NCBI RefSeq assembly: GCF_023715745.1
Contig: NZ_JAMBOV010000001.1
Location: 496,001-560,000, forward strand
Direction of reading: 5' to 3'
Source of the DNA: Microbacterium oleivorans
GTDB taxonomy: Bacteria; Actinomycetota; Actinomycetes; Actinomycetales; Microbacteriaceae
Length of the DNA stretch: 64,000 nucleotides
Shown here: piece by piece, positions 16,128 through 24,965 of the stretch
Numbering within the stretch: position 1 is the stretch's first letter
How the letters are laid out: each line of letters opens with the position of its first letter
The notes under the pieces: generated by a model
Databases searched by the model: none
Told to the model about the DNA's origin: nothing
What the model saw: only the letters and a program-made list of their open reading frames with translations
Made by a program: the position numbers and the translations under genes

Positions 16128-17609
16128 ATGTACCTGACCTATCTGCGGCGCGAGTTGTCGGGGCGCAAGAAGCAGACGGCCATCGTCGCAGCGGGGCTCG
16201 CCCTCGCGATCGCACTCGTGATCATCGTCAACTCGCTGGCGGCGGGAGTGCGCGACGCGCAGACCTCTGCGCTGGCGTCGGTCTACGGCGTCGGCACCGA
16301 TCTGACCGTGACCGGGGCCCAGGCCGAGCCCGGACAGGGAGGCGGCCCGCGGTTCGACTTCGACGAGGACGGCGCGCAGACGGGGGAGGACGGCTCGACG
16401 ACGCTGAGCCAGTCCCGGCTGATGACCGACTTCCGCCGTGGCACGCTCGACGGCTCCACCGTCGGTACGGTCGCCGACGTCGACGGTGTCTCGGCGGCTG
16501 TCGGTGCACTGAGCCTCACCAACACGACCTTCGACGGCGAGCTGCCCCAGGCGCCGTCGGGCGACGGGGCCGAGTCGGGCACGACCGGCGGAGACGCACG
16601 CCCGGCACCGGGCGAGGGCGGCGGAGGATTCGGCGGCGGCTCGTTCGACGTCGACTCGTTCACGGTGCTCGGCGTCTCGACCGACACCACCGGGGTCGGT
16701 CCGCTCTCCGCCGTCGAGGTGACCGACGGCCGGGCCCTCGAAGCAGCGGATGCCGGGGCGAAGGTCGCGGTCGTCGACGCCACCTATGCGGCCTCCGAGG
16801 AGCTCGCCGTCGGCGACACGATCGACGTCGGCGGCACCGACGTCGAGGTCGTCGGCATCGTGGCATCCACCTCGGCGGATGCCGACACCGCCGCGAACGT
16901 CTACCTGCCCCTCGACACGGCTCAGGAGATCTCGGGAGCCGGCGACGTCGTCTCGACGATCTACGTGCAGGCCGCCTCGGCGGACGCGATCGGCACCGTG
17001 CAGTCGTCGCTCGAAGCCGAGCTGCCCGACGCGACCGTGAGCTCTCAGTCCGACCTGGCCTCGTCCGTCTCGTCGTCGCTGTCGAGCGCCAGTGCGCTCA
17101 TCTCGGGGCTGGGGACGTGGGTCTCGGTCATCCTGCTGATCGTCGCGGTCGCGCTCGCCGTGCTCTTCACCATCTCGGGTGTCTCGCGGCGGACGCGGGA
17201 GATCGGCACTCTCAAGGCCATCGGCTGGTCCGACCGTCGCGTGGTCGGTCAGGTGGCCGGCGAGTCCGTGGTGCAGGCCGCCATCGGAGGCGTCATCGGT
17301 GTGGCGATCGGTCTGTTGGGAGTCCTCGCGATCAACCTCATCTCGCCGACCGTCTCGGTCGCCGCCGAAGCCAGCGCACCCCAGGGCGGAATGGGCGCAG
17401 GCCCCGGAGGCATGGGCGGAGGCCCCGGCGGGATGGCCGATCCGGTGACGACAGCGGCATCCGAGTTGACTCTCTCGGCACCCCTCGCGCCGACCATCAT
17501 CCTGCTCGCGCTCGGACTCGCCCTGGCCGGCGGTCTCGTCGCCGGTGTGTTCGGCGGCTGGCGCGCCTCGCGGCTGCGTCCCGCCGAGGCGCTGAGGGCC
17601 GTCGCATGA
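16128..17609 (+). CDS. ABC transporter permease, MacB/FtsX type
   Basis: 493 residues. A first helix at about residues 14-35 precedes a large extracytoplasmic domain (about 36-320) of the MacB type. Three further helices carry the FtsX core (TISGVSRRTREIGTLKAIGWS). A Met/Gly-rich insert (GGMGAGPGGMGGGPGGM) lies in the loop before the last helix. The ATG at 16128 is chosen because GAGGAGGAGA precedes it; an in-frame GTG at 16098 lacks such a site. A -10 box TACCGT at 16085-16090 is plausible. It is coupled to the ATPase gene downstream. Likely role: export or lipoprotein-type mechanotransmission; substrate unknown. Confidence 0.92.
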   Translation: MYLTYLRRELSGRKKQTAIVAAGLALAIALVIIVNSLAAGVRDAQTSALASVYGVGTDLTVTGAQAEPGQGGGPRFDFDEDGAQTGEDGSTTLSQSRLMTDFRRGTLDGSTVGTVADVDGVSAAVGALSLTNTTFDGELPQAPSGDGAESGTTGGDARPAPGEGGGGFGGGSFDVDSFTVLGVSTDTTGVGPLSAVEVTDGRALEAADAGAKVAVVDATYAASEELAVGDTIDVGGTDVEVVGIVASTSADADTAANVYLPLDTAQEISGAGDVVSTIYVQAASADAIGTVQSSLEAELPDATVSSQSDLASSVSSSLSSASALISGLGTWVSVILLIVAVALAVLFTISGVSRRTREIGTLKAIGWSDRRVVGQVAGESVVQAAIGGVIGVAIGLLGVLAINLISPTVSVAAEASAPQGGMGAGPGGMGGGPGGMADPVTTAASELTLSAPLAPTIILLALGLALAGGLVAGVFGGWRASRLRPAEALRAVA

Positions 17610-17659
17610 GCCGCGACCGCACCACCGACACCGCATCCACGCACCTCCTGGGAGATCAC

Positions 17660-18379
17660 ATGACCGACACCCTCATCCCCGAGATCAGTTCCACCTCGAC
17701 GGCGGCCTCGTACCGGCTGACCGGTGTGACGAAGGACTACACCCGCAACGGGCAGAAGGTGCGCGCGCTCGCCGGCGTCGATCTCGCGATCGCGGCCGGG
17801 GAGTTCGTCACCATCCAAGGACCGACCGGCGGAGGCAAGTCGACGCTCCTGCAGCTGCTGGGAGCACTCGACAAGCCGACGGCCGGAAGCGTCCAGCTCG
17901 GGGACACGGATCTGGCCACGGCGTCGAACGCAGCGCTCGGTGCGGTGCGTGCGAAGGAGATCGGCTTCGTGTTCCAGGGGTTCAACCTCATCCCGACACT
18001 GACGGCCGCCGAGAACGTCGACATGGGGCTCGAGCCGCTCGGGATCGCGAAGCCGGATCGGGCCGTGCGCGTCGCGGACGCGCTCGAACGGGTCGGCCTC
18101 GCGGAGCGCGCCGATCACCGCCCGGGAGAGCTCTCGGGCGGACAGCAGCAGCGCGTCGCGATCGCGCGTGCCATCGTCAAGCGTCCGCGGGTCCTGCTGG
18201 CGGACGAGCCGACCGGCAACCTCGACGAGTCGATGCGTGACGAGATCCTCGAGGTGCTCGGAGGTCTTCACGCCGCCGGTCTGACGCTGGTCGTCGTGAC
18301 GCACGACTCGGCGGTCGCGGCGCGGGCTCAGCGGCGACTGCGCCTCGCCAAGGGGACGGTCACCGACGTCACGCGCTGA
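17660..18379 (+). CDS. ABC transporter ATP-binding protein (MacB/LolD type)
   Basis: 239 residues from the ATG at 17660. Walker A is GPTGGGKST, the signature is LSGGQQQR and Walker B ends in [12 protein letters not shown]. The LolD/MacB-specific segment [18 protein letters not shown] is clear. Two starts are possible: ATG at 17606 overlaps the permease stop (ATGA), while ATG at 17660 has GGGAG five bases upstream and gives the usual family length. The extra 18 residues of the longer form look unconserved. It forms a transporter with the upstream permease. No membrane-fusion partner is nearby. Confidence 0.93.
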   Translation: MTDTLIPEISSTSTAASYRLTGVTKDYTRNGQKVRALAGVDLAIAAGEFVTIQGPTGGGKSTLLQLLGALDKPTAGSVQLGDTDLATASNAALGAVRAKEIGFVFQGFNLIPTLTAAENVDMGLEPLGIAKPDRAVRVADALERVGLAERADHRPGELSGGQQQRVAIARAIVKRPRVLLADEPTGNLDESMRDEILEVLGGLHAAGLTLVVVTHDSAVAARAQRRLRLAKGTVTDVTR

Positions 18380-18383
18380 CGCC

Positions 18384-19184
18384 TCAGTAGCCCGCGCGGT
18401 CCTCGCCGGCAGCCTGCGACCACCGTGCGGCCAGCGCCTCGGATCCCCGCGCGAGCATCGCGACGTCGGCGCCCAAGAGGATGAAGTCGGCGCCCGCGTC
18501 GATGTATGCCTGTGCCGCATCGGGATCGAACGCGTTCACGCCGACGGGGACGCCGGCATCCTTCACCGCGGCGAACGCGCGCAGCACGGCGGCGGTGACA
18601 TCGGGATGCGTCTGCTGGCCGAGCAGGCCGAGGGATGCCGCGAGGTCGCTCGGTCCCACGAAGACGCCGTCCACGCCGTCCACCGTGGCGATCGCCCCGG
18701 CGGCGTCGACGCCCTCGGCCGTCTCGACCTGGACGAACAGCGACACGTGGTCGTCGGCGTCGGCGAGGTATCCGTCGACCCGGTTCCAGCGAGCCGACCG
18801 GCCGAGGGCCGATCCGACGCCCCGGTGGCCGCGCGGCGGGTAGCGCACCGCTTCGACCACCGCCTGCGCCTGCGCGGCCGAAGACACCATCGGCACGAGC
18901 AGGTTCTGGGCGCCGAGGTCGAGCACCTGCTTGATGACGACCGCGTCGTCGGACGGCACCCGGACGACCGGCGTCACAGGGTACGCGGCGACCGCCTGCA
19001 GCTGCGCGAGCACGGATTCGAGGCCGTTCGGGGCGTGCTCCATGTCGATGAGCACCCAGTCCAGGCCGGCACCGGCGCAGATCTCGGCGACGAGCGGCGA
19101 GCCGGTGCACACCCACATCCCCGCCAGCGGACGGTCGGCCTCTGCGAGCGCGGCGCGGAGGGTCGGGGTCAGACGAAGCGGCAT
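18384..19184 (-). CDS. hpaI: HpcH/HpaI aldolase (4-hydroxy-2-oxoheptanedioate aldolase)
   Basis: 266 residues. A class II, metal-dependent TIM-barrel aldolase: VLIDMEHAPNG contains the catalytic Glu-His, RGVGSALGRSARW is the substrate-binding loop, and FVQVETAEGV and VFVGPSDLAASLG carry the metal ligands. In homoprotocatechuate breakdown it cleaves 4-hydroxy-2-oxoheptane-1,7-dioate to pyruvate and succinate semialdehyde. Its ATG at 19184 lies inside the end of hpaH (16-base overlap), with GGGGGAGATCAC as ribosome-binding site. It is the last gene of the hpa operon. Confidence 0.93.
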   Translation of the reverse strand: MPLRLTPTLRAALAEADRPLAGMWVCTGSPLVAEICAGAGLDWVLIDMEHAPNGLESVLAQLQAVAAYPVTPVVRVPSDDAVVIKQVLDLGAQNLLVPMVSSAAQAQAVVEAVRYPPRGHRGVGSALGRSARWNRVDGYLADADDHVSLFVQVETAEGVDAAGAIATVDGVDGVFVGPSDLAASLGLLGQQTHPDVTAAVLRAFAAVKDAGVPVGVNAFDPDAAQAYIDAGADFILLGADVAMLARGSEALAARWSQAAGEDRAGY

Positions 19185-19954
19185 GTGATCTCCCCCATCG
19201 GGCCGTACTCGCACCGTACCTCGTCGCCCGCGGACACCCACATCGGACGGGTGAAGGAGCCCGCCAGGATGATCTCGCCGGCCTCCAGGCGGGCGCCGTG
19301 CTGGGCGAATTTGTTGGCGAGCCACGCGACGCCCGTCGCAGGATGGCCCAGGACGCCCGCGGCGACGCCGGTCTCCTCGATCTCGCCGTTGCGCGAGAGC
19401 ACGCCGGGCACCCAGCGCAGGTCGATCTCGTCGGGACGCTTGTGCACGTCGCCCAGGACCATCGCGCCGTAGGCCGCGTTGTCCGAGATCGTGTCGACGA
19501 TCGTGCGGCCCTCGAGCTCGATGTGCGAGTTGAGCACCTCGAGCGCCGGGACCGCGTAGTCGATAGCGGCCAATGCGTCCTCGAGCGTGCAGCCCCGCCC
19601 TTCGAGGGACTCGCGCAGCACGAACGCGAGCTCGACCTCGACGCGCACGTTCGAGAACCGGGAGGCGTCGATCTCGTCGCCGGAGCGGTAGACCGTGTCG
19701 TCGAACATCACGCCGTAGTCCGGTTCGGTGATACCCGTCGCCTGCTGCATCGCCTTGCTCGTGAGGCCGATCTTGCGCCCCACGAGCCGGCGCCCCGCGG
19801 CGATGTTGCGGTCGCGCCAGACGCCCTGGATCGCATAGGAGTCCTCGACGGTGGCATCGGGGTACCGCGCCGTGATGCGCGGGATGACGCCGTTCGTCCG
19901 CTCGGCCTCGGCCAGCTCGGCCGCGATGTCGGCGATGGTCTCGGGAGGCAGCAT
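19169..19954 (-). CDS. hpaH: 2-oxo-hepta-3-ene-1,7-dioate hydratase
   Basis: 261 residues of the FAH-fold hydratase family. Key segments are GRKIGLTSKAMQQATGI near residue 60 and RVEVELAFVL with the metal-binding Glu pair. The later ALEVLNSHIE carries the third Glu, and VAWLANKFAQHG closes the active site. The enzyme adds water to 2-oxohept-3-ene-1,7-dioate ahead of the HpaI aldolase, which its 3' end overlaps. GAGGAGGAGATC precedes the ATG at 19954. Confidence 0.93.
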   Translation of the reverse strand: MLPPETIADIAAELAEAERTNGVIPRITARYPDATVEDSYAIQGVWRDRNIAAGRRLVGRKIGLTSKAMQQATGITEPDYGVMFDDTVYRSGDEIDASRFSNVRVEVELAFVLRESLEGRGCTLEDALAAIDYAVPALEVLNSHIELEGRTIVDTISDNAAYGAMVLGDVHKRPDEIDLRWVPGVLSRNGEIEETGVAAGVLGHPATGVAWLANKFAQHGARLEAGEIILAGSFTRPMWVSAGDEVRCEYGPMGEITCRFV

Positions 19955-19966
19955 CCGATCTCCTCC

Positions 19967-21115
19967 TCAGAGCTGGTTGCCGAGCTTGAACTCGCCGTCG
20001 CCCGTCGACTCGGGGGCGCGGGTGTACGAGAACCCGTCGGCGCCGATCGTGACGGCCATCTCGGACGAGTCGGTGCGGGCGACGACGGGCTGCGGGTCGC
20101 CGTCGAGGTCGAGCACGAGCGAGGCGTCGGTGTACCAACTCGGGACGACGGGGTTGCCCCACCAGTCGCGACGCTGGTTGTCGTGCACGTCCCACGTGAC
20201 GACCGGGTTGTCGGGGTCGCCCGTGTAGTAGTCCTGCGTGTAGACCTCGACGCGGTGGCCGTCGGGGTCGCGCAGGTACAGGTAGAACGCGTTCGAGACG
20301 CCGTGCCGGCCCGGGCCGCGCTCGATGGCGTCCGAGCGTCGCAGAGCGCCGAGCTTGTCGCAGATCGCGAGGATGTTGTGCTTCTCGTGGGTCGCGAAGC
20401 AGACGTGGTGCATGCGGGGACCGTCGCCGCCGGTCATGGCGGTGTCGTGGACGGTGGGCTTGCGCCGCATCCAGGCCGCGTAGACGGTGCCCTCCTCGTC
20501 CTGGATGTCCTCCGTCACGCGGAACCCGAGAGACTGCATGAAGTTGACCGCGCGCGGCACGTCGGGGGTCACCTGGTTGAAGTGGTCCAGGCGCACGAGC
20601 TCGCCCGGGCTGTAGAGGTCGTACCGCCACGACAGGCGCTCGACGTGCTCCGTCGCGAAGAAGAACTCGTACGGGAAGCCGAGGGGGTCGACCACACGCA
20701 CCGAGTCGCCGATGCCCTTCGTGAAGCCGTTCGGCTCACGCCGCACGTCGCAGCCGAGCTCGGAGTAGAAGGCGACGGCCTTGTCGAGGTCCTCCGCGGA
20801 GCGCACCCGGTAGGAGAAGACCGCGACCGCGGCGACCGGACCCTGACGCAGGACGAGGTTGTGGTGGATGAACTCCTCGGTCGAGCGCAGGTAGATCGCC
20901 TCGTCGTCTTCCTCGGTGACGTGCAGCCCGAGGATGTCGACATAGAAGACGCGGGATGCCGCGAGGTCGGTCACGACCAGTTCCATGTACGCGCACCGCA
21001 GCACGTCGGGGGCGGGGGAGGACGGGGTCGGGATCGGGTTCGCCGATCGGATCGGCGCCTCCTGGCTCACCCAGAAGCCGGAGGAGGTCAGGGTCATGTC
21101 GTCGCGGTGGCTCAT
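19967..21115 (-). CDS. hpaD: 3,4-dihydroxyphenylacetate 2,3-dioxygenase (extradiol, type I)
   Basis: 382 residues with two glyoxalase-fold repeats. The metal triad reads His178 (RLDHFN), His237 (RMHHVCF) and Glu290 (HRVEVY). All three lie 23 positions after the His155/His214/Glu267 of Brevibacterium homoprotocatechuate dioxygenase, and the second-sphere His223 and Tyr280 match its His200 and Tyr257. That makes the family assignment firm. It opens the ring of homoprotocatechuate to 5-carboxymethyl-2-hydroxymuconate semialdehyde, the substrate of the next enzyme, HpaE. AAGGACG lies before the ATG at 21115. Confidence 0.95.
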   Translation of the reverse strand: MSHRDDMTLTSSGFWVSQEAPIRSANPIPTPSSPAPDVLRCAYMELVVTDLAASRVFYVDILGLHVTEEDDEAIYLRSTEEFIHHNLVLRQGPVAAVAVFSYRVRSAEDLDKAVAFYSELGCDVRREPNGFTKGIGDSVRVVDPLGFPYEFFFATEHVERLSWRYDLYSPGELVRLDHFNQVTPDVPRAVNFMQSLGFRVTEDIQDEEGTVYAAWMRRKPTVHDTAMTGGDGPRMHHVCFATHEKHNILAICDKLGALRRSDAIERGPGRHGVSNAFYLYLRDPDGHRVEVYTQDYYTGDPDNPVVTWDVHDNQRRDWWGNPVVPSWYTDASLVLDLDGDPQPVVARTDSSEMAVTIGADGFSYTRAPESTGDGEFKLGNQL

Positions 21116-21139
21116 GTCAGCGTCCTTGCGTGAGTGAGG

Positions 21140-22651
21140 TCAGTTCTTGCCGAAGGTCGGGTTGTGCACCTTGCCGAGGGTGATGTGCACGGCCTGCTGG
21201 TCCGTGTAGAAGTCGATCGAGCGGTAGCCGCCCTCGTGCCCGAGGCCCGAGGCCTTCACCCCGCCGAACGGGGTGCGGAGGTCGCGCACGTTGTTCGAGT
21301 TGAGCCAGACCATGCCGGCCTCGACGGCCTGCGAGAAGTTGTGCGCGCGCTTCAGATCGTTCGTCCAGATGTAGGCGGCGAGCCCGTACTTCGTGTCGTT
21401 GGCGAGGGCGAGCGCCTCGTCGTCGGTGTCGAACGGGGTGATCGCGACGACGGGGCCGAAGATCTCCTCCTGGAAGATGCGCGCGGTCGGCGGGACGTCG
21501 GCGAAGACGGTCGGCGCGACGAAGTTGCCGTTCTCGAAGCCGTCGGGGCGGCCGCCGCCCGCGACGAGCCGGCCCTCGGTCTTGCCGAGCTCGACGTAGG
21601 ACATGACCTTGTCGTAGTGCTCGGGGTGCACGAGGGCGCCGACCTCGGTGGCCGGGTCGTGCGGGTAGCCGACCGTCACGCGCTGCGCCTGCGCGGCGTA
21701 GCGCTCCACGAACTCGTCGTACACCTCGCGCTGGACGAGGATGCGGCTGCCTGCCGTGCAGCGCTCGCCGTTGAGCGAGAACACCCCGAAGATCGTCGCG
21801 TCGATCGCGGCATCCAGGTCCGCATCGGCGAAGACGACGGCGGGGCTCTTGCCGCCGAGCTCCATCGACAGGCCCTTCAGCCACGGTGCCGCGTTCGCGA
21901 AGATCAGCTGGCCCGTGGAGCTCTCGCCCGTGAACGAGATGAGCGGCACGTCGGGGTGCTTGACGAGGGCATCACCGGCGTCCTCGCCGAGGCCGTTGAC
22001 GAGGTTGAACACACCCTGCGGGAGCCCTGCTTCCTCGAAGATGCCGGCCCAGAGGGATGCCGACAGCGGCGTGAACTCGGCGGGCTTCAGCACGACCGTG
22101 TTGCCGGTCGCGAGTGCCGGGCCGAGCTTCCACGACTCGAGCATGAAGGGCGTGTTCCAGGGGGTGATGAGCCCCGCGACGCCGATCGGCTTGCGGTTGA
22201 CGTAGTTGATCTGGCGCCCCGGCACCTTGAACGTGTCGTCGGACTGGGCGACGATCAGGTCCGCGAAGAAGCGGAAGTTCTCGGCGGCACGGCGGGCCTG
22301 CCCGAGCGCCTGCGTGATCGGCAGCCCGGAGTCGAAGGACTCGAGCTCCGCGAGCCGGGCATCGCGCGACTCGACGAGGTCGGCGATGCGGTGCAGCACG
22401 CGCGAGCGCTCGCGCGGCAGCATCCGCGGCCACGGACCCTCGGTGAACGCACGCCGCGCCGCGGCGACGGCGGCATCCACGTCGGCCTTCTTGCCCGCCG
22501 CGGCCTGCAGGTACACGCGGTTCGTCACCGGGTCGAGCACGTCGAAGGTCTCGCCGTCCTGCGAGTCGACGAAGGCGCCGTCGATGTAGTGCCGGATGCG
22601 GGTCGGGAGGTCCGCGGGCGTGTGCGGGGCCGCGAGGGTGGGGTCCGTCAT
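21140..22651 (-). CDS. hpaE: 5-carboxymethyl-2-hydroxymuconate semialdehyde dehydrogenase
   Basis: 503 residues, a full-length aldehyde dehydrogenase. The NAD-site block VLKPAEFTPLSASLWA, the catalytic Glu in MELGGKSPAVV and the nucleophile Cys in NGERCTAGS are all present. So is the EEIFGPVVAITPFD signature. Position between hpaD and a GntR regulator in a homoprotocatechuate operon indicates oxidation of the ring-cleavage semialdehyde to 5-carboxymethyl-2-hydroxymuconate. AAGGACG precedes the ATG at 22651. Confidence 0.94.
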   Translation of the reverse strand: MTDPTLAAPHTPADLPTRIRHYIDGAFVDSQDGETFDVLDPVTNRVYLQAAAGKKADVDAAVAAARRAFTEGPWPRMLPRERSRVLHRIADLVESRDARLAELESFDSGLPITQALGQARRAAENFRFFADLIVAQSDDTFKVPGRQINYVNRKPIGVAGLITPWNTPFMLESWKLGPALATGNTVVLKPAEFTPLSASLWAGIFEEAGLPQGVFNLVNGLGEDAGDALVKHPDVPLISFTGESSTGQLIFANAAPWLKGLSMELGGKSPAVVFADADLDAAIDATIFGVFSLNGERCTAGSRILVQREVYDEFVERYAAQAQRVTVGYPHDPATEVGALVHPEHYDKVMSYVELGKTEGRLVAGGGRPDGFENGNFVAPTVFADVPPTARIFQEEIFGPVVAITPFDTDDEALALANDTKYGLAAYIWTNDLKRAHNFSQAVEAGMVWLNSNNVRDLRTPFGGVKASGLGHEGGYRSIDFYTDQQAVHITLGKVHNPTFGKN

Positions 22652-22673
22652 GTCGTGCGTCCTTGCTCGAGGG

Positions 22674-23372
22674 TCAGAAGTTCGGGAGGCCGAGGGCCTC
22701 GTCCGGGTGTTCGTGGATCATGTAGGCGTCCAGGGTCGCGGACCGGTGGCGTCGGGCCGCCTGCTCGATGTCGCCGAGGGGAGCGCCGCGCTCGATGAGC
22801 GCCACGATCTGCTCGTGCTCGCGCACCGACTCCTGCGCGCGGCCCGGCACGAAGCTGAAGGTGGAATCGCGGAGGTGGCCGAGACGTGCCCACTCCGACT
22901 CGACGAGCTCCAGCATCCGCGGGTTCGCGCACTTGCCGTAGAGGGTCGCGTGGAACTCCTGGTTGAGGCGGGTGAAGGAGTGCGGGTCGAAGTCGCTGAG
23001 CGATTGGATCATCCGCTCGTTCGTGAGGCGTGCGTGCCGCAAGTCGTCCGCGGTGAGGCGGCGCGCGGCCAGAGCCGTCGCGGTCCCCTCCAGGATCGAC
23101 AGCGCCTGCATGCTGAAGCGGTACTGCGTGTCGTCGACCATCGAGACGCGGGCGCCCACGTTGCGCTCGAACGTGACGAGCCCTTCAGCCTCGAGCTGGC
23201 GGATCGCCTCGCGCACCGGCACGACGCTCATCCCGAGCTCCCCGGCGATCGCGCCGAGCACCAGGCGGTACCCCGGCGTGAACTCCTGCGACGCGATGCG
23301 CTCCTTCACCCAGTGGTACGCGCGCTGCGACTTGCTGAGGTCGGGTGCCGTCGTCAGATCGTCGCCCGCCAT
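22674..23372 (-). CDS. GntR family regulator of the hpa cluster (FCD type)
   Basis: 232 residues. The winged helix-turn-helix lies at residues 15-80 (AIAGELGMSVVPVREAIRQL), followed by an FCD domain with the metal-binding pattern Asp/His: LNQEFHATLYG, then EHEQIVALIERG and RRHRSATLDAY. The gene is embedded in the operon, overlapping the end of the upstream FAH-RraA gene by 19 bases, so it would be autoregulated. The likely target is the AT-rich divergent promoter near 24884-24900. The effector is probably a homoprotocatechuate-pathway intermediate. Confidence 0.92.
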   Translation of the reverse strand: MAGDDLTTAPDLSKSQRAYHWVKERIASQEFTPGYRLVLGAIAGELGMSVVPVREAIRQLEAEGLVTFERNVGARVSMVDDTQYRFSMQALSILEGTATALAARRLTADDLRHARLTNERMIQSLSDFDPHSFTRLNQEFHATLYGKCANPRMLELVESEWARLGHLRDSTFSFVPGRAQESVREHEQIVALIERGAPLGDIEQAARRHRSATLDAYMIHEHPDEALGLPNF

Positions 23373-24853
23373 GCGCGGTACCGGTCCTTCCACTCGCCCG
23401 AAAGGGGGAACAGTCCGTCGACGGGATGCCCGTGGGCGACCTGATCGGCGATCCAGCCGTCCTCGATCTCCTGCTCCAGGGCGGCGTCGGCGACCTCGGC
23501 GGCCAGCGTCGGGGGAATCACGATGACGCCGTCGGCGTCGCCGACGAGGATGTCGCCGGGTTGGACGGTGGTCCCGCCGCAGGCGACGGTCACGTCGACG
23601 TCCCACGGGACGTGACGACGGCCGAGGACCGCGGGGTGCGCTCCGGCCGTGTAGACCGGGATGCCGACGGCCGTGACGGCCTCGACGTCGCGGACACCGC
23701 CGTCGGTCACGATGCCCGCGGCCCCGCGGGCGTGCGCGCGGATCGCGAGGATGTCGCCGAGGGTGCCGGACCCGGATTCGCCGCGGGCCTCGATCACGAT
23801 GACCTCGCCCTCGCCGACCGCGTCGAACGCGCGCTTCTGCGCGTTGTAGCCACCGCCGTGGCTGTCGAAGAGGTCCTCGCGGTTCGGGACGAAGCGGAGC
23901 GTCCGGGCGGTGCCGACGAGCTTGACGCCGGGGTGCAGCGGCCGGACCCCGTCGATCGTGACGTTGTCGAGGCCGCGTTTGCGCAGCTGCTGCGAGAGTC
24001 CGGCGACGGGTGCGCGGTGGAGCTTCTCGCGCAGCGCGGGGTCGAGGCCGGGCGCGGCTTCGACGGCAAGCCCTGCGGCCTCGCGGGAGCCCCATGCCTC
24101 GGCGCGCTGCAGGTCGTCGACGGCGGGGAGCGACCCGAGCTCGGGGTCGAATCCCTGCGCGCCCTGGACGACCGTCGTGCGCAGGCGCCCCGACGTCGGC
24201 GCCCCCGCGGTACCCGGTGCATCCACCTCCACCTCGACGACGTCGCCGGGGACGACCACCGACGACCCGGCCGGGGTGCCGGTGAGGATGACGTCGCCGC
24301 GCTCGAGGGTCATGTGCTGCGAGAGGTCGGCGACGATCTGCGCGAAGGGGAAGATCAGGTCGGCGGTCGTGTCGTCCTGCGCGAGCTCGCCGTTGACCCA
24401 TGCGCGCACCCGGAGGCGGGCCGGATCGATCTGCCGTGCATCGATGAGGCCGGGCCCGACAGGCGTGTAGCCGTCTCGACCCTTGGATCGGACGTTCGAG
24501 CCGCGGTCGTTCGCGCGGAGGTCGTAGAGGCCGAAGTCGTTGGAGGCGGTGACCCACCCGACGTGAGCCCAGGCATCTGCGGCGCCGACGTGACGGGCGT
24601 CCGAGCCGATCACGAGGGCGACCTCGGCCTCGAAGGCGAGGAGTTCGGTGCCGGCGGGGCGTTCGATCTCATCGCCCGACGCCGCGAGCGAGCTCGACGG
24701 CTTCAGGAAGTAGGACGGCGCCGACGGGCGACGCCCGCGCTGGTCGGCACGCGACGCGTAGCTGAGGTGGACAGCGAGGACCTTGCCCGGGCGTTGAGGA
24801 AGGGCCGCGAAGCGCGGATCGACGGGGGTCGTCGGTTCGATGTCGTGGGTCAT
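23354..24853 (-). CDS. FAH-domain / RraA-domain fusion protein, probable HpaG-like isomerase-decarboxylase
   Basis: 499 residues. Residues ~1-250 form a fumarylacetoacetate-hydrolase domain with the metal-binding FEAEVALVIG, plus NDFGLYDLR, SKGRDGYTPVGP and ILTGTPAGSS. Residues ~260-499 do not repeat that fold: they match the RraA/HMG-aldolase family, with GSGTLGDILAIRAHARG and the Mg-binding Arg-Asp in VTDGGVRDVEA. Classical HpaG has two FAH domains. Here the RraA half, whose relatives decarboxylate oxaloacetate, could supply the OPET decarboxylase step and the FAH half the isomerase step. This is inference. GAGGGAG precedes the ATG at 24853. It is the first gene of the hpa operon. Confidence 0.88.
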   Translation of the reverse strand: MTHDIEPTTPVDPRFAALPQRPGKVLAVHLSYASRADQRGRRPSAPSYFLKPSSSLAASGDEIERPAGTELLAFEAEVALVIGSDARHVGAADAWAHVGWVTASNDFGLYDLRANDRGSNVRSKGRDGYTPVGPGLIDARQIDPARLRVRAWVNGELAQDDTTADLIFPFAQIVADLSQHMTLERGDVILTGTPAGSSVVVPGDVVEVEVDAPGTAGAPTSGRLRTTVVQGAQGFDPELGSLPAVDDLQRAEAWGSREAAGLAVEAAPGLDPALREKLHRAPVAGLSQQLRKRGLDNVTIDGVRPLHPGVKLVGTARTLRFVPNREDLFDSHGGGYNAQKRAFDAVGEGEVIVIEARGESGSGTLGDILAIRAHARGAAGIVTDGGVRDVEAVTAVGIPVYTAGAHPAVLGRRHVPWDVDVTVACGGTTVQPGDILVGDADGVIVIPPTLAAEVADAALEQEIEDGWIADQVAHGHPVDGLFPLSGEWKDRYRAWRATI

Positions 24854-24883
24854 GAGCTCCCTCGCTCTTGCGGCATATCCCAA

Positions 24884-24900
24884 ATCGTATATTATCGACG
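24884..24900. promoter_or_regulatory. AT-rich divergent promoter/operator region of the hpa locus
   Basis: ATCGTATATTATCGACG is an AT-rich island in the 112-base gap between the divergent hpa genes. It offers a -10 box rightward (TATTAT, 24890-24895) and one leftward (TACGAT, complement of 24884-24889). It is flanked by CG steps that give partial dyad symmetry, so it is a plausible GntR site controlling both directions. Confidence 0.45.
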
Positions 24901-24965
24901 CATCCGCAGCAACCATGACGGACCACTGCGCACCCGACAACGACGTCACTCAGGAGTCAACGAAG

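Noticed and set aside
23354-24853. Ordinary HpaG with two FAH domains
   Set aside because: The second half lacks FAH motifs and carries RraA-family motifs.
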